A program made the translations under genes and the position numbers. Below the pieces are notes generated by a model. It worked only from the letters and a program-made list of their open reading frames with translations, did not search any database and was not told the origin of the DNA. From an uncultured Hyphomicrobiales bacterium (GTDB taxonomy: Bacteria; Pseudomonadota; Alphaproteobacteria; Rhizobiales; Beijerinckiaceae), in assembly GCA_903861645.1 (NCBI GenBank), contig CAIOVE010000052.1, positions 1 to 64,000 on the forward strand: a DNA stretch of 64,000 nucleotides. The letters are read 5' to 3'. Positions within the stretch are counted from its first letter, which is position 1. Every line of letters begins with the position of its first letter. This document shows, piece after piece, positions 47,107 through 55,650 of the stretch.

Positions 47107-47885
47107 GCGCGCCGCTCTTGCAAGTGCGCGGCCTGACGCGCCGGTTTGGCGGCCTCGTCGCGGTCTCCGATCTCGATGTCGACCTCGGCCGAGGCGAAAT
47201 ACTCGCGCTGATAGGGCCCAATGGCGCGGGCAAAACCACCACGTTCAACCTCATCGCGGGCGTCGATCGTCCGACATCGGGTACGATTGTGTTCGACGGG
47301 CGGGACATCTCCCGCCAGCCCGCCCATGCGCGCGCCGCCCTTGGCCTGACGCGCACGTTTCAGCACAACATGCCCTTCGCCGGCATGTCGCTGACCGACA
47401 ATATTCTCGTGGGGCGTCACGCTCGCTTCACCGGCGGACTCGTCGACGTGATTCTCGGGGCGCGCCGCCTACGCGAGCAGGAAAGCGCGGCGCGGCGCAA
47501 GGCGGACGAATTGATCGAATTCACCGGGCTTGGCGCGCGCGTGGACGCCGATGTTTCGACCCTCAGCTTCGGCGAGGGTCGTCTGCTGGAGGTCGCCCGC
47601 GCGCTTGTGAGCGATCCCCGCGCGATCCTGCTCGACGAACCGGCCGCGGGACTAACCGGCGCGGAGGTCGCGCGTCTCGCCCGGATCATCGCCGACATCG
47701 CCGCGCGCGGCATCGCGGTGCTGCTGATCGATCACGACATGCGTTTCGTGCTGCCTCTCGCCCATCGCGCGATCGTGCTGAAGTTCGGCGAGAAGATCGC
47801 GGATGGCCCGCCGCGCGACATCGTCAACGATCCCGCCGTCATCGCCGCCTATCTCGGCAATTCCGCGGGAGCGGCCCATGCTTGA
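47103..47885 (+). CDS. Branched-chain-type ABC transporter ATP-binding protein (LivG-like)
   Basis: A 260-residue ATPase with Walker [10 protein letters not shown] and the LivG-specific FQHNMPFAGMSLTDNILVG. The signature is LSFGEGRLLEVARAL, a variant of LSxGxxR, and Walker B is AILLDEPAAGLT; the C-terminal LivG tail VNDPAVIAAYLG is present. The GTG start at 47103 overlaps the LivM stop. The 481-residue ORF-track frame from 46440 includes an out-of-frame reading of LivM. Confidence 0.93.
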   Translation: MSAPLLQVRGLTRRFGGLVAVSDLDVDLGRGEILALIGPNGAGKTTTFNLIAGVDRPTSGTIVFDGRDISRQPAHARAALGLTRTFQHNMPFAGMSLTDNILVGRHARFTGGLVDVILGARRLREQESAARRKADELIEFTGLGARVDADVSTLSFGEGRLLEVARALVSDPRAILLDEPAAGLTGAEVARLARIIADIAARGIAVLLIDHDMRFVLPLAHRAIVLKFGEKIADGPPRDIVNDPAVIAAYLGNSAGAAHA

Positions 47886-48585
47886 GGCGCGCGCGCTCGC
47901 GGGCGGCTACCGCAAGGCGGATGTCATCGCCGACATCGATCTGCGCCTCGACGCCGGCGAGAGCGTGGCGCTGCTGGGCCCCAACGGCGCCGGCAAGTCG
48001 ACGGTGCTCGCCGCGCTCACGGCGACCCTGCCGCGACGCAGCGGCGCGATCCTGTTCAACGGCCGCGACGTCAGCGCCGAGCCCGGTCACAAGCTCGTCG
48101 CCGCCGGCCTCGCGCTCGTGCCAGAGGGTCGGCAGATTTTCGCGCCCTTCACCGTGCGGGATAATTTGCGACTGGGCGCCATCGCCCTGCCCCGCGCGCA
48201 TCGAGTCGCCGACAGATTCGATTATGTCTTCACGCTGTTTCCACGCCTCGCCGAGCGCGCGTCGCAACGCGCCGGCACCATGTCGGGCGGCGAACAGCAG
48301 ATGCTCGCCATCGGTCGCGCCCTGATGAGCGCGCCGCGCCTGCTGTTGCTCGACGAACCCTTCCTTGGCCTCGCGCCGATGATCGTCGAGGAAATCCTCG
48401 CCACGCTGGCCCGGTTGCGGGCGGATGGACTGACAACGCTCATCGTCGAGCAGAAACTCGAGATCGCGCTGGCCTGCGCCACGCGCGCCTATGTGATGGT
48501 CAATGGCCGCGTCATAAGGCATGCGCCCTGCGCCGAACTGGCGGCGGGCGGCGATTTGCAGGACATCTATTTTTCCGCGAACTGA
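47878..48585 (+). CDS. Branched-chain-type ABC transporter ATP-binding protein (LivF-like)
   Basis: A 235-residue ATPase: Walker A GPNGAGKST, the LivF motif LALVPEGRQIFAPFTVRDNLRLG, signature MSGGEQQMLAIGRAL, Walker B LLLLDEPFLGLAP and H-loop IVEQKLEIAL. The start ATG lies within the last codons of the LivG gene. It closes the five-gene importer operon; the convergent frameshifted methyltransferase lies 13 bases downstream, with no clear terminator between. Confidence 0.94.
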   Translation: MLEARALAGGYRKADVIADIDLRLDAGESVALLGPNGAGKSTVLAALTATLPRRSGAILFNGRDVSAEPGHKLVAAGLALVPEGRQIFAPFTVRDNLRLGAIALPRAHRVADRFDYVFTLFPRLAERASQRAGTMSGGEQQMLAIGRALMSAPRLLLLDEPFLGLAPMIVEEILATLARLRADGLTTLIVEQKLEIALACATRAYVMVNGRVIRHAPCAELAAGGDLQDIYFSAN

Positions 48586-48598
48586 CCCACGCCGACGA

Positions 48599-49365
48599 TC
48601 ACGGCGCGTGACGGTCCGCGACGAGCGAATACATGGGATAGGGGCTGGTTCCGTTATAGAGCCCGTCGAACCGGTGCAGCCCGGTCACGCGAAAGCCCAT
48701 GACGCCAAGGGCGTTCTCGAAAAATTTCGGCGCGAACTCCCACCATGTATGGGGATTGCGATTCAGCGCGTCCGGCACAAGTCGCGCGACCGGCGCCACA
48801 TAATCCTCCATCCACGGCTTCCAGGCCTCGACAATGACAATGCGCTGGTGACGCGCCGCGCCACGCCGGTCAGAACGCCGAGCGCGTCGGTGGAATGCAG
48901 CATGATCGAGGCAAGCACGCCAATCTCGAAATCATGGCCGAAATCCGGGAGCCTTCGCGCGTCGCCGTGATAGACCCTCGACCTCGAACCACGCTGTTCA
49001 TGGGAAAACCAGAAAGAATTGAACAACCGGTCGAGCAGGACCGCGCGTTCGCGATTGGCGGCCTCCATGTCGAGATCGTGATGGGGCACGACATCGCCCA
49101 GATAGTTCCCGCCCAGTTCAACGGCGGTGACATCGGCGCCGCGATCCTCCATCGCGAAGGTGAGGAAGCCGGAGGCCGGCCCTATTTCCAGCACGCGGCG
49201 CCCGGCAAAATCGGAAAAACCGAGATGCGCGTCCACGCAAAGGCGCAAATCCCAGTCGCCCGGTATCAACCCGCCATCGGGCGTTTCCATATGCGTGTAG
49301 AAATAGCAGTCCTCGCGCGACACGCCGAGGCGCGGCGTTGCAAATCCGGTCGGCGGCAGGGTCAT
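48599..49365 (-). pseudogene. Class I SAM-dependent methyltransferase, frameshifted
   Basis: Two overlapping frames together make one methyltransferase of about 255 residues. The N-terminal frame (from ATG 49365) has motif I RVLEIGPASGFLTFAMEDRG and DVTAVELGG, then FEIGVLASIMLHSTDALGVL. It loses sense after GVARRVTSA, near 48838-48855. The other frame continues as IVIVEAWKPWMEDYVAPVARL... and ends FDGLYNGTSPYPMYSLVADRHAP, the expected C-terminus. A single-base indel explains this. It is either a recent pseudogene or an assembly/sequencing error; the rest of both frames looks well conserved. The methylated substrate is unknown. Confidence 0.75.
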
Positions 49366-49589
49366 TCACGACGCTTTCGATTCGCTGGGATTTTTTCAGC
49401 GGACGCGTCCGAAAGACTTCCCCGCAAATCCGGTGTTGTCCACTTTCGCCGACATGGTGAAACTGGCGGCGAGATACGCGCTTAACGCGGCGCGCCTGCA
49501 GCCGAAAGCGCGCCGAACACCATTAGCGACGAAAGATCAGGCAAGCAATGCCCGCCACGGCGCGCCCACGTCGCGCCGCGGCGAGAGGG

Positions 49590-51359
49590 TCACGCCCTGA
49601 CGAGCGCGCCCGGGTTTTTCAGATACTGGTTTTTCAGCGCGTCGGCGATCCAGTAGGCGAGCGCGCCGACCGGACCCGTCGGATTCTTGCCCGCGTTCTG
49701 CGGAAAGACGCAGGCGCCGGTGACGAACACGTTCGGCACGTCCCAAACCTGACAATAGCGGTTCAAGGCGCTGGTGCGCGGGTCGGTTCCCATCACCGCG
49801 CCGCCGGTATTGTGCGTGCTCTGATAGGGCACGATGGAATAGGGCACGGGATTGGTGCGCGCCTCGACCTTGCGCGCGCCCATTTCCTTGCCGATGGCGG
49901 CGCAGACATCCGCCAGCGCCTTCATCTGCTTCTGCTCGTTGTCGAGGAAGTCGAAGGTCATGCGCATCAGCGGCCGTCCGTAGATGTCGCGATAGGTCGG
50001 ATCGAGATCGAGATAGTTGCTCCGGTAGGCCATGTTGGAGCCCTGATTGGAAACGCCGGCCGCGTGCGGGTAATTGGCGGCGGTGGCCTTCTTCCACTCA
50101 AGTCCCCAGCGGGGCGTTCCCGCCGGCACGGGGCGCGACTGGATGGGCCGACCACCGGACGTCGACGCGCCGATGCCGCCGCCGCCGATATAGCCAGCCT
50201 TGGCGAAATCGTAATTGCCGGCGTTGAAATCGTCGATGTTCACGCCCAGCGCGCCCGCGCCCATGAAGGAGTTGATGTAGGTCTTCTCGTCGAAGAACAG
50301 GGTCGCGCCGCTGGAGGCCTGATAGGCGTAGTTGCGGCCGACGACGCCCGTGTTGGTGACGGGATCATAGGGCTTGCCGATGCCCGACCAGAGCATCAAC
50401 GCGACATTGCCCAGCGCATAGGCGCTGAGGACGACGAGATCGGCGGGCTGGATGAACTCGCGCCCGCGCGCGTCGACATAAAGGACACCGGTCGCCTTCT
50501 TGCCGGTGGAGTCGAGCAGCACCTTCATGACGTTGGCGTTGGTGCGCAGCTCGAAATTCGGATTGCGCGCGGCGATCGGCATGACCGTGAAATGCGGGCT
50601 CGCCTTGGCGTTGGCCTCGCAACCGAACCGTTCGCAGAATCCGCAGTAATGACACTGACCGAACGCGACGCCATCGGGATTCGTGTAAGGCTGGGAGGAA
50701 TTGGCCGCCGGCGAGGGAAAGGGATGATAGCCGAGATTGCGCGCGGCCTTCTCGAACATCACGCCGGTTTGCGTCTGCTTCAACGGCGGATTCGGATATT
50801 CGGACTTGCGCGGCCCCTCGAACACGTTGCCGCCGTCGATTTTCTGGCCGTTGAGATTGCCCGCCTTGCCCGACACGCCGCAGGTCTTCTCGAACCTGTC
50901 GTAATAGGGCTCCAGCTCATCGTAACCGATGCCCCAGTCCTGAAGGTTCATCCCCTCGGGAATGATCTTCTCGCCATAGCGCTCGACGGTCTGCTTGCGG
51001 GCTTCCTGATCCCACGGCGTCCAGCGCCACGTGACGCCGTTCCAGTGCACGCCGGCGCCGCCGACGCCCTCGCCCGGCAGGAACGAGCCAAGCTGACGCA
51101 TGGGCAGCGCCGTCTGCGACGACTTGTTGCGGAAGGTCAGGGTCTCGCGCGACACGTCCTGCATCAGGTCGTGACGCACGGCGTAGCGCAGTTCATCGTC
51201 CTTGTGCGGCTCAAGGAAATCGGGGTTGGTGTCGCGCGGGCCGCCGCGCTCCAGCGCCAGGATTTTCAGCCCGGTGGACGCCAGTTCCTTGGCGATGATG
51301 CCGCCGGTCCAGCCGTAGCCAACCAGCAGGATATCGACGGGCTTGAGTTGGGTAGCCAT
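49590..51359 (-). CDS. GMC-family FAD-dependent dehydrogenase, large subunit (gluconate 2-dehydrogenase-like)
   Basis: A 589-residue GMC oxidoreductase. FAD-binding DILLVGYGWTGGIIAKELA at the N-terminus; FLPGEGVGGAGVHWNGVTWRW is the GMC flavin loop; the C-terminal catalytic region includes YQSTHNTGGAVMGTDP with His-Asn. A cysteine cluster CHYCGFCERFGCEANAK (near residue 235) resembles the iron-sulfur ligands of FAD-GDH-type enzymes. It oxidises a sugar, polyol or alcohol in the periplasm and passes electrons to a cytochrome c. No signal peptide of its own is seen, so export probably depends on the Tat-exported small subunit encoded 59 bases upstream. No dedicated cytochrome c subunit gene is adjacent. 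Confidence 0.9.
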   Translation of the reverse strand: MATQLKPVDILLVGYGWTGGIIAKELASTGLKILALERGGPRDTNPDFLEPHKDDELRYAVRHDLMQDVSRETLTFRNKSSQTALPMRQLGSFLPGEGVGGAGVHWNGVTWRWTPWDQEARKQTVERYGEKIIPEGMNLQDWGIGYDELEPYYDRFEKTCGVSGKAGNLNGQKIDGGNVFEGPRKSEYPNPPLKQTQTGVMFEKAARNLGYHPFPSPAANSSQPYTNPDGVAFGQCHYCGFCERFGCEANAKASPHFTVMPIAARNPNFELRTNANVMKVLLDSTGKKATGVLYVDARGREFIQPADLVVLSAYALGNVALMLWSGIGKPYDPVTNTGVVGRNYAYQASSGATLFFDEKTYINSFMGAGALGVNIDDFNAGNYDFAKAGYIGGGGIGASTSGGRPIQSRPVPAGTPRWGLEWKKATAANYPHAAGVSNQGSNMAYRSNYLDLDPTYRDIYGRPLMRMTFDFLDNEQKQMKALADVCAAIGKEMGARKVEARTNPVPYSIVPYQSTHNTGGAVMGTDPRTSALNRYCQVWDVPNVFVTGACVFPQNAGKNPTGPVGALAYWIADALKNQYLKNPGALVRA

Positions 51360-51418
51360 GGGTCATCCTCCCCCGGCGGCGTTCGCGCGGCGCGCCGGCT
51401 TATTGTTGTCGGAAATTA

Positions 51419-52183
51419 TCAGGCGAAGTCCTGAATCGACTGGGTTTCGCCCGTGTAGGGCTTGTTGCGGAATTCCTCGATCATGTTGACGTACATGGCG
51501 GGAACGCCGGGAAAGCCGATCATCTTCCAGGCGGCCTTGTCCTTGTTGCCGCCGTAGATCGGGTCGCCGAAATAGCCTTCCATGGTCAGCGCGAGAAACT
51601 GATTGAACCAGACCGGGCCGGGAACATGCGCCAGTTGCGCCTTGCCTTGCTCCACTTCCGTCAGGACGGCGGCGCGCGTCGTGGCGTCGAGATCGCGCAG
51701 GCCCTTCTTGCGCGTCGCCATCGCGTAGGCGTCGACGTCGGCGATGCCGATGCGGATGAGGTCCGCCGGGGCGAGCGGCAACTGGTAGCCCTGCTGGGGC
51801 GTGCCCTCGGCGAAGGGCCCCTGCATGTAGAGCCGCGCGCCGCGCCCGAAGGCGCCGCCGAGCTGGCGATCCATGTAGGTGGCGCAGCCGGCTTCCGAGC
51901 CGCCGGGGCCGGTGGGATCGGGCGGGACCAACGTGTCGAGCGCGGCCTTCACGAAGGAGACCTCGTCGGGATTGAAAAACACGAAGCCGTCGAGCGCGCT
52001 CCGGGCGGCGCCCGCCGACGCGGGCGTGGGCATGGCGTGATCATGGCCGGCGTGTTCGCCGGCGGCGGGCGGGGACCCCTGCGCCATGGCGGTCGACGTG
52101 GCCGATACGCCGGCGGCCGCGCCCGTCGCGCCGACAACCTTCAGGAATCCGCGCCTGTCAACGCGATGGTCTTCGCCGCTCAT
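51419..52183 (-). CDS. Gluconate 2-dehydrogenase subunit 3-like small subunit, Tat-exported
   Basis: A 254-residue small subunit with a twin-arginine signal DRRGFLKVVGATGAAAG, a histidine-rich linker GEHAGHDHAMP, and the gluconate_2-dh3 domain (FFNPDEVSFVKAALDTLVPPDPTGPGGSEAGC, then AHVPGPVWFNQFLALTMEGYFGDPIYGGNKDKAAWKMIGFPG). Such subunits piggy-back the GMC large subunit through the Tat pathway. ATG 52183 has GGGAGGAT upstream. It is the first gene of the dehydrogenase pair and divergent from the LysR gene, which may control it. Confidence 0.9.
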   Translation of the reverse strand: MSGEDHRVDRRGFLKVVGATGAAAGVSATSTAMAQGSPPAAGEHAGHDHAMPTPASAGAARSALDGFVFFNPDEVSFVKAALDTLVPPDPTGPGGSEAGCATYMDRQLGGAFGRGARLYMQGPFAEGTPQQGYQLPLAPADLIRIGIADVDAYAMATRKKGLRDLDATTRAAVLTEVEQGKAQLAHVPGPVWFNQFLALTMEGYFGDPIYGGNKDKAAWKMIGFPGVPAMYVNMIEEFRNKPYTGETQSIQDFA

Positions 52184-52316
52184 GGCATCCTCCCTCTTCG
52201 ATGGCGCGCGTTCGCCGCGTCGCCCAATCATTGGGCAAAGCCTACCGCGCCGGCGCGCGCTCGGCTATAGTTTTGTGACATGTCTGAATCGCGCCCCGGG
52301 CGCGGGGGAGGCTTCC

Positions 52317-53240
52317 ATCAACCTTCGGCAGCTCGCCTATTTCTCCAGGGTCGTGGAAGCCGGCAACATGACGGCGGCGGCCGAACAGCTCAAGGTCGCC
52401 CAGCCGGCGCTCGGCGTGCAAATCCGTCAGCTCGAAACCGAGCTCGGCGTCGATCTGCTGGTGCGCCATTCGCGCGGCGTGACGCCGACGCCGGCGGGCC
52501 GGCTGCTGCACGAGCGCGCGGCGCGCATCCTCGCCGATGTCGAGGCGACTCGGCGGGAGGTGACGGCGTTGGCCGCCGAAAGCGAGGACCATGTGGTGCT
52601 GGGCGTGCCGCCGAGCATCATGCTGCTGCTGGGTCCGAGCCTGCTCATCGACGCCCGCGCGGAAATGCCGGGCGTCCACCTCAGTCTCGTCGAGGAGCGC
52701 AGCGTTGTTCTGATGGAGGCGCTGGAGCGCGGCCAGATCAACATCAGCTTCGCCTGGAACGTGCCGGAGAAGCCGGATATCGAGCGCATCGCCCTGCTGG
52801 AGGAAGACCTGCTGCTGGTCACCGCGCCCGACGAGGCGGGCGGCGACGGCCCCGTGTCGCTCGCCGAGGCGCTGCGGCACGATCTGGCCATCGCCGGCGA
52901 GCGCGGCGTCATCCGCAACATCGTGCAGGGCGAGGCGCGGCGGCTCTCCCTTCCCATGAAGCTCGCCTTCGAGGTCCACTCGGTCAGCGCGATGAAGGCG
53001 CTGATCACGCGCGGCGGCGCCGCGACGATCATGCCGTTCTCGCTGGCGCCGCGGGAACTGACCACGGGCGAACTCGTGGGCCGGCGCATCGACCGCCCCT
53101 CGATCACCCGCACGCTCTACGCCGTGCGCGCCGCCCGCGCGACGCCCTTTGGCCGCGAGGCCGACATCCAGAAATTCCTCGATGGGGTCGTCGGCAAGGC
53201 GCTGGCGGCCATGGGCCCGCACGCGCGATCCTTGCGTTGA
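52317..53240 (+). CDS. LysR-family regulator with probable ATC start codon
   Basis: A 307-residue LysR regulator: HTH LRQLAYFSRVVEAGNMTAAAEQLKVAQPALGVQIRQLE, then an effector domain of the CbbR/nac-like type (VVLGVPPSIMLLLGP). Family proteins begin MNLRQLxYF; here that position is ATC (52317), preceded by GGGGGAGG at 5-base spacing. There is no ATG or GTG with a ribosome site in this frame. The nearest standard alternative is GTG 52275 (321 residues, adding VTCLNRAPGAGEAS), which has no Shine-Dalgarno. It is divergent from the GMC dehydrogenase pair and upstream of the Rieske cluster, either of which could be its target. Confidence 0.85.
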   Translation: MNLRQLAYFSRVVEAGNMTAAAEQLKVAQPALGVQIRQLETELGVDLLVRHSRGVTPTPAGRLLHERAARILADVEATRREVTALAAESEDHVVLGVPPSIMLLLGPSLLIDARAEMPGVHLSLVEERSVVLMEALERGQINISFAWNVPEKPDIERIALLEEDLLLVTAPDEAGGDGPVSLAEALRHDLAIAGERGVIRNIVQGEARRLSLPMKLAFEVHSVSAMKALITRGGAATIMPFSLAPRELTTGELVGRRIDRPSITRTLYAVRAARATPFGREADIQKFLDGVVGKALAAMGPHARSLR

Positions 53241-53266
53241 ATTGCTGCGCCGCGGCAGGTCGCGAG

Positions 53267-53308
53267 CGAATTTATTCGTTGGCCTGCGCGAACGAATTCG
53301 TCTTGGAC
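53267..53308 (+). promoter_or_regulatory. Two CGAAT/ATTCG dyads and a -35-like box before the Rieske operon
   Basis: CGAATTTATTCG (53267-53278) and the perfect palindrome ACGAATTCGT (53292-53301) are related half-sites with centres 24 bases apart. TTGGAC, a -35-like box, follows at 53303-53308, and CTAGCT lies 17 bases further at 53326-53331. This is a plausible paired operator controlling the Rieske-unknown-amidohydrolase genes. Confidence 0.5.
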
Positions 53309-53395
53309 AACCCCCTACCAATGTCCTAGCTAGTTGGCATGGCAGAGACCGCCCAAGGCGGGTCGCCACCCGAACGTGTTGGAGGGAATGCGCTC

Positions 53396-53758
53396 ATGGC
53401 CGAGCAATTCATTGGAAAAGCGTCCGAATTCAAGGACGGCGACCGTCAGATCGTCCGCATCGGCGAGGACGAAATCGGCGTTTTCAAGCACGAAGGCGCC
53501 TTCTACGCCTATAGCAACTTCTGCCTGCATCAGGGCGGTCCGGCCTGCGAGGGCCTGACGATCGCCAATGTCGAGGAGCGCCTCCGCCCCGACAAGACCT
53601 CGATGGGTCTGCACTTCACCGACCAGATGAACTTCGTCTGCCCGTGGCATGGCTACGAGTACGACATGAAGACCGGCTGCCACGTGAAGGACAAGTCCGT
53701 GAAGCTGCGCAAGTACGACGTCGTGACGAAGGGAAACGACGTCTATGTCGTCGCCTAG
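53396..53758 (+). CDS. Rieske [2Fe-2S] ferredoxin
   Basis: A 120-residue soluble Rieske protein. The cluster ligands are the canonical CxH...CxxH: CLHQGG and CPWHGYEYD, separated by about 45 residues, longer than the usual 15-20 because of the insert CEGLTIANVEERLRPDKTSMGLHFT. Such ferredoxins deliver electrons to ring-hydroxylating oxygenases or other redox enzymes. Start 53396 (MAEQFIGKASEF) has GGAGGG 9 bases upstream; the ORF-track start at 53339 is rejected. The last 14 bases overlap the next gene. No oxygenase alpha subunit or ferredoxin reductase is in the window. Confidence 0.88.
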   Translation: MAEQFIGKASEFKDGDRQIVRIGEDEIGVFKHEGAFYAYSNFCLHQGGPACEGLTIANVEERLRPDKTSMGLHFTDQMNFVCPWHGYEYDMKTGCHVKDKSVKLRKYDVVTKGNDVYVVA

Positions 53759-54302
53759 GACCAAGAAGGCCGCCCCCAAGGCGGCCAAGCCCTCGACCAA
53801 GGCGGCCAAGCCCGCCATCAAGGCGTCTCGCGCGGCCAGCAAGCCGGCGAGCGACGAGGGCATGACGGGTCGGGACAAGGCGAATTTCATCAAGGCCATG
53901 ATGGAGGGAATCGCGCCCAAGGACGCGTCCGGCAAGCGCCCCCCCATCAAGGTCGAGGCGCCCAAAAAGGTGGAAATCCTCCGCAAGATTTCCGCCCCCA
54001 CGCCCGTCGAGCGCAAGTCGAATCCGTTGTCGGACGAGGCCTTGAAATTTGCCGCCAGGCTGGAAGAGAAATTCGCCAATGGCGATTTCGAGGCGCTGAC
54101 CCCCGAGGCGACGCAGGCGCTGATGACCGCGATCTGCAAGCTTTACAGCGCCAACGCGGAAGCGGGCAACAAATTCCCGGTGGTCAAGGATCGTTTCTCG
54201 GTCACCGGAACGGACGCGATGATTCTCTGCGGCGCGCTGCTGAAGGCGGTCGACCTGCAGGTCTTCGAACTGGGCATGTGGCAAAGCTGGTCGGGCATCT
54301 GA
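53745..54302 (+). CDS. Protein of unknown function with Lys/Ala/Pro-rich N-terminus
   Basis: A 185-residue protein I do not recognise. Residues 1-40 are a low-complexity basic tail (KKAAPKAAKPSTKAAKPAIK) like histone-H1-type tails; residues 45-85 are mixed charged; residues 90-185 form a folded-looking domain (LSDEALKFAARLEEKFANGDFEALTPEATQALMTAICKLYSANAEAGNKFPVV) ending DAMILCGALLKAVDLQVFELGMWQSWSGI. There is no signal peptide or clear cofactor motif. The start overlaps the Rieske gene by 14 bases and the amidohydrolase follows by 42, so it is the middle gene of a tight trio and may be a subunit or adaptor. Confidence 0.7.
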   Translation: MSSPRTKKAAPKAAKPSTKAAKPAIKASRAASKPASDEGMTGRDKANFIKAMMEGIAPKDASGKRPPIKVEAPKKVEILRKISAPTPVERKSNPLSDEALKFAARLEEKFANGDFEALTPEATQALMTAICKLYSANAEAGNKFPVVKDRFSVTGTDAMILCGALLKAVDLQVFELGMWQSWSGI

Positions 54303-54344
54303 ACCGCCCGTCTGGCCATCACTTTAGAAAACGGAGGGATTGAC

Positions 54345-55592
54345 ATGGACCTCATAGCTGACCGCGGTCGACGCGTACAAGTCGACGAACTCAACACCAG
54401 CAAGCTGCTCGCGCACGCCGCCAAGCAGACCCGCGACAAGGGCTTCGACGACGTGCTGATCGTCGACGTCGACGCGCATCACTACGAGAACGAGAGCTTC
54501 GGCGAAATCCTGCCGTTCATGGAGAACGAGGTTCTCAAGCAGTTGGCGATCGCCTCGCGCGCCAAGGGCGGCCGCGGCAATGTCGCGCCGTCGGGCTTCG
54601 GCTATCAGGACATGGGCGGTCGCGTCACGCGCTATCCGCTGCGCTCGTCTGAAAAGACCGACGCCAACGGCCCGCACCGCGACGTGCAGCTCGGCAACCG
54701 CTGGATGGACGCCATGGGCGTCGACTATTCCTGCCTGTTCCCCACGGGCATGCTGTCGATCGGCCTGCACCCGCAGAAGGAAATGGAAGTCGAGCTGTGC
54801 TGGGCCTACAACCGGTGGGTGACGGAAAAGGCCCTGCCGGAAAGCGGCGGACGCCTGTTCACCATGCTCTGCCTGCCCTTCAGCGACGCCGACGAATGCC
54901 TGCGTCAGGTCGAGACCTTCGGTCATCGTCCGGGCGTGCGCGGCTTCATGGTGACGACCGTGCGTCCGAAGATGGGCGTGCAGGACAACGCCTACATGAA
55001 GGTCTATCGCGCCATCGAGGAACGTGGCCTCGTGCTGTCGTTCCACTCCGGCCCGTCGTGGGGCGACCACACGTTCCAGAGCTGCAACCGCTTCCTGTCG
55101 GCGCATGCGCTGGGCTTCTCCTGGTACAACATCCTGCACTGCACGAACTGGGTCGTGAACGGCATGGGCGAGCGTTTCCCCAAGCTGCCCGTGCTGTGGA
55201 TCGAGGCCGGCCTGTCGTGGATTCCCTTCGTCATGCAGCGCATCGACCATGAATACATGCTGCGTCCGTCGGAATGTCCGCTTTTGAAGAAGAAGCCATC
55301 CGACTACATGCGCGACATGTTCTATTCGGTGCAGCCGATGGAAATCCAGGACATGGGCGCGCTGGAAACGACGTTCCGCATGATGGACGCCGAGAACTCG
55401 CTGCTCTACGCCTCGGACTATCCGCACTGGGACTTCGACCTGCCCTCGACGATCTGGGATCTGCCCTTCCTCACCGACAAGGCGCGCCACAACATCCTCG
55501 GCGGCACGGCCCACCGGCTGTTCAAGCTGCCGCCGCGCAACGAGGCGCAGAAGCAGAACCTCATCAAGTACGGCAACTACCAGGAATTCTGA
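54345..55592 (+). CDS. Amidohydrolase-2 family metal-dependent hydrolase/decarboxylase
   Basis: A 415-residue TIM-barrel amidohydrolase. Probable metal-site residues: VDVDAHHYENESF near residue 42 (D-x-D-x-H-H in place of the usual DxHxH), the strand LVLSFHSGPSWGDH with histidines, and LYASDYPHWDFDLPST near the C-terminus with the late aspartate. Enzymes of this family cleave C-N, C-O or C-C bonds in aromatic or cyclic compounds. GGAGGG precedes the ATG. Third gene of the Rieske-unknown-amidohydrolase unit, closed by a terminator. An unusually long insert (residues about 75-130) distinguishes it from ACMSD-like members. Confidence 0.87.
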   Translation: MDLIADRGRRVQVDELNTSKLLAHAAKQTRDKGFDDVLIVDVDAHHYENESFGEILPFMENEVLKQLAIASRAKGGRGNVAPSGFGYQDMGGRVTRYPLRSSEKTDANGPHRDVQLGNRWMDAMGVDYSCLFPTGMLSIGLHPQKEMEVELCWAYNRWVTEKALPESGGRLFTMLCLPFSDADECLRQVETFGHRPGVRGFMVTTVRPKMGVQDNAYMKVYRAIEERGLVLSFHSGPSWGDHTFQSCNRFLSAHALGFSWYNILHCTNWVVNGMGERFPKLPVLWIEAGLSWIPFVMQRIDHEYMLRPSECPLLKKKPSDYMRDMFYSVQPMEIQDMGALETTFRMMDAENSLLYASDYPHWDFDLPSTIWDLPFLTDKARHNILGGTAHRLFKLPPRNEAQKQNLIKYGNYQEF

Positions 55593-55618
55593 TTTCCGGT
55601 GGTTTGGGACTAGGATCG

Positions 55619-55644
55619 CGGGCGGCCCTCGGGTCGCCCGTTTT
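55619..55644 (+). terminator. Rho-independent terminator after the Rieske-amidohydrolase unit
   Basis: Stem cgggcggccc / gggtcgcccg (one G-T wobble), 2-base loop, then tttt. It ends only 6 bases before the first possible start of the next gene. Confidence 0.85.
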
Positions 55645-55650
55645 CGTTGA

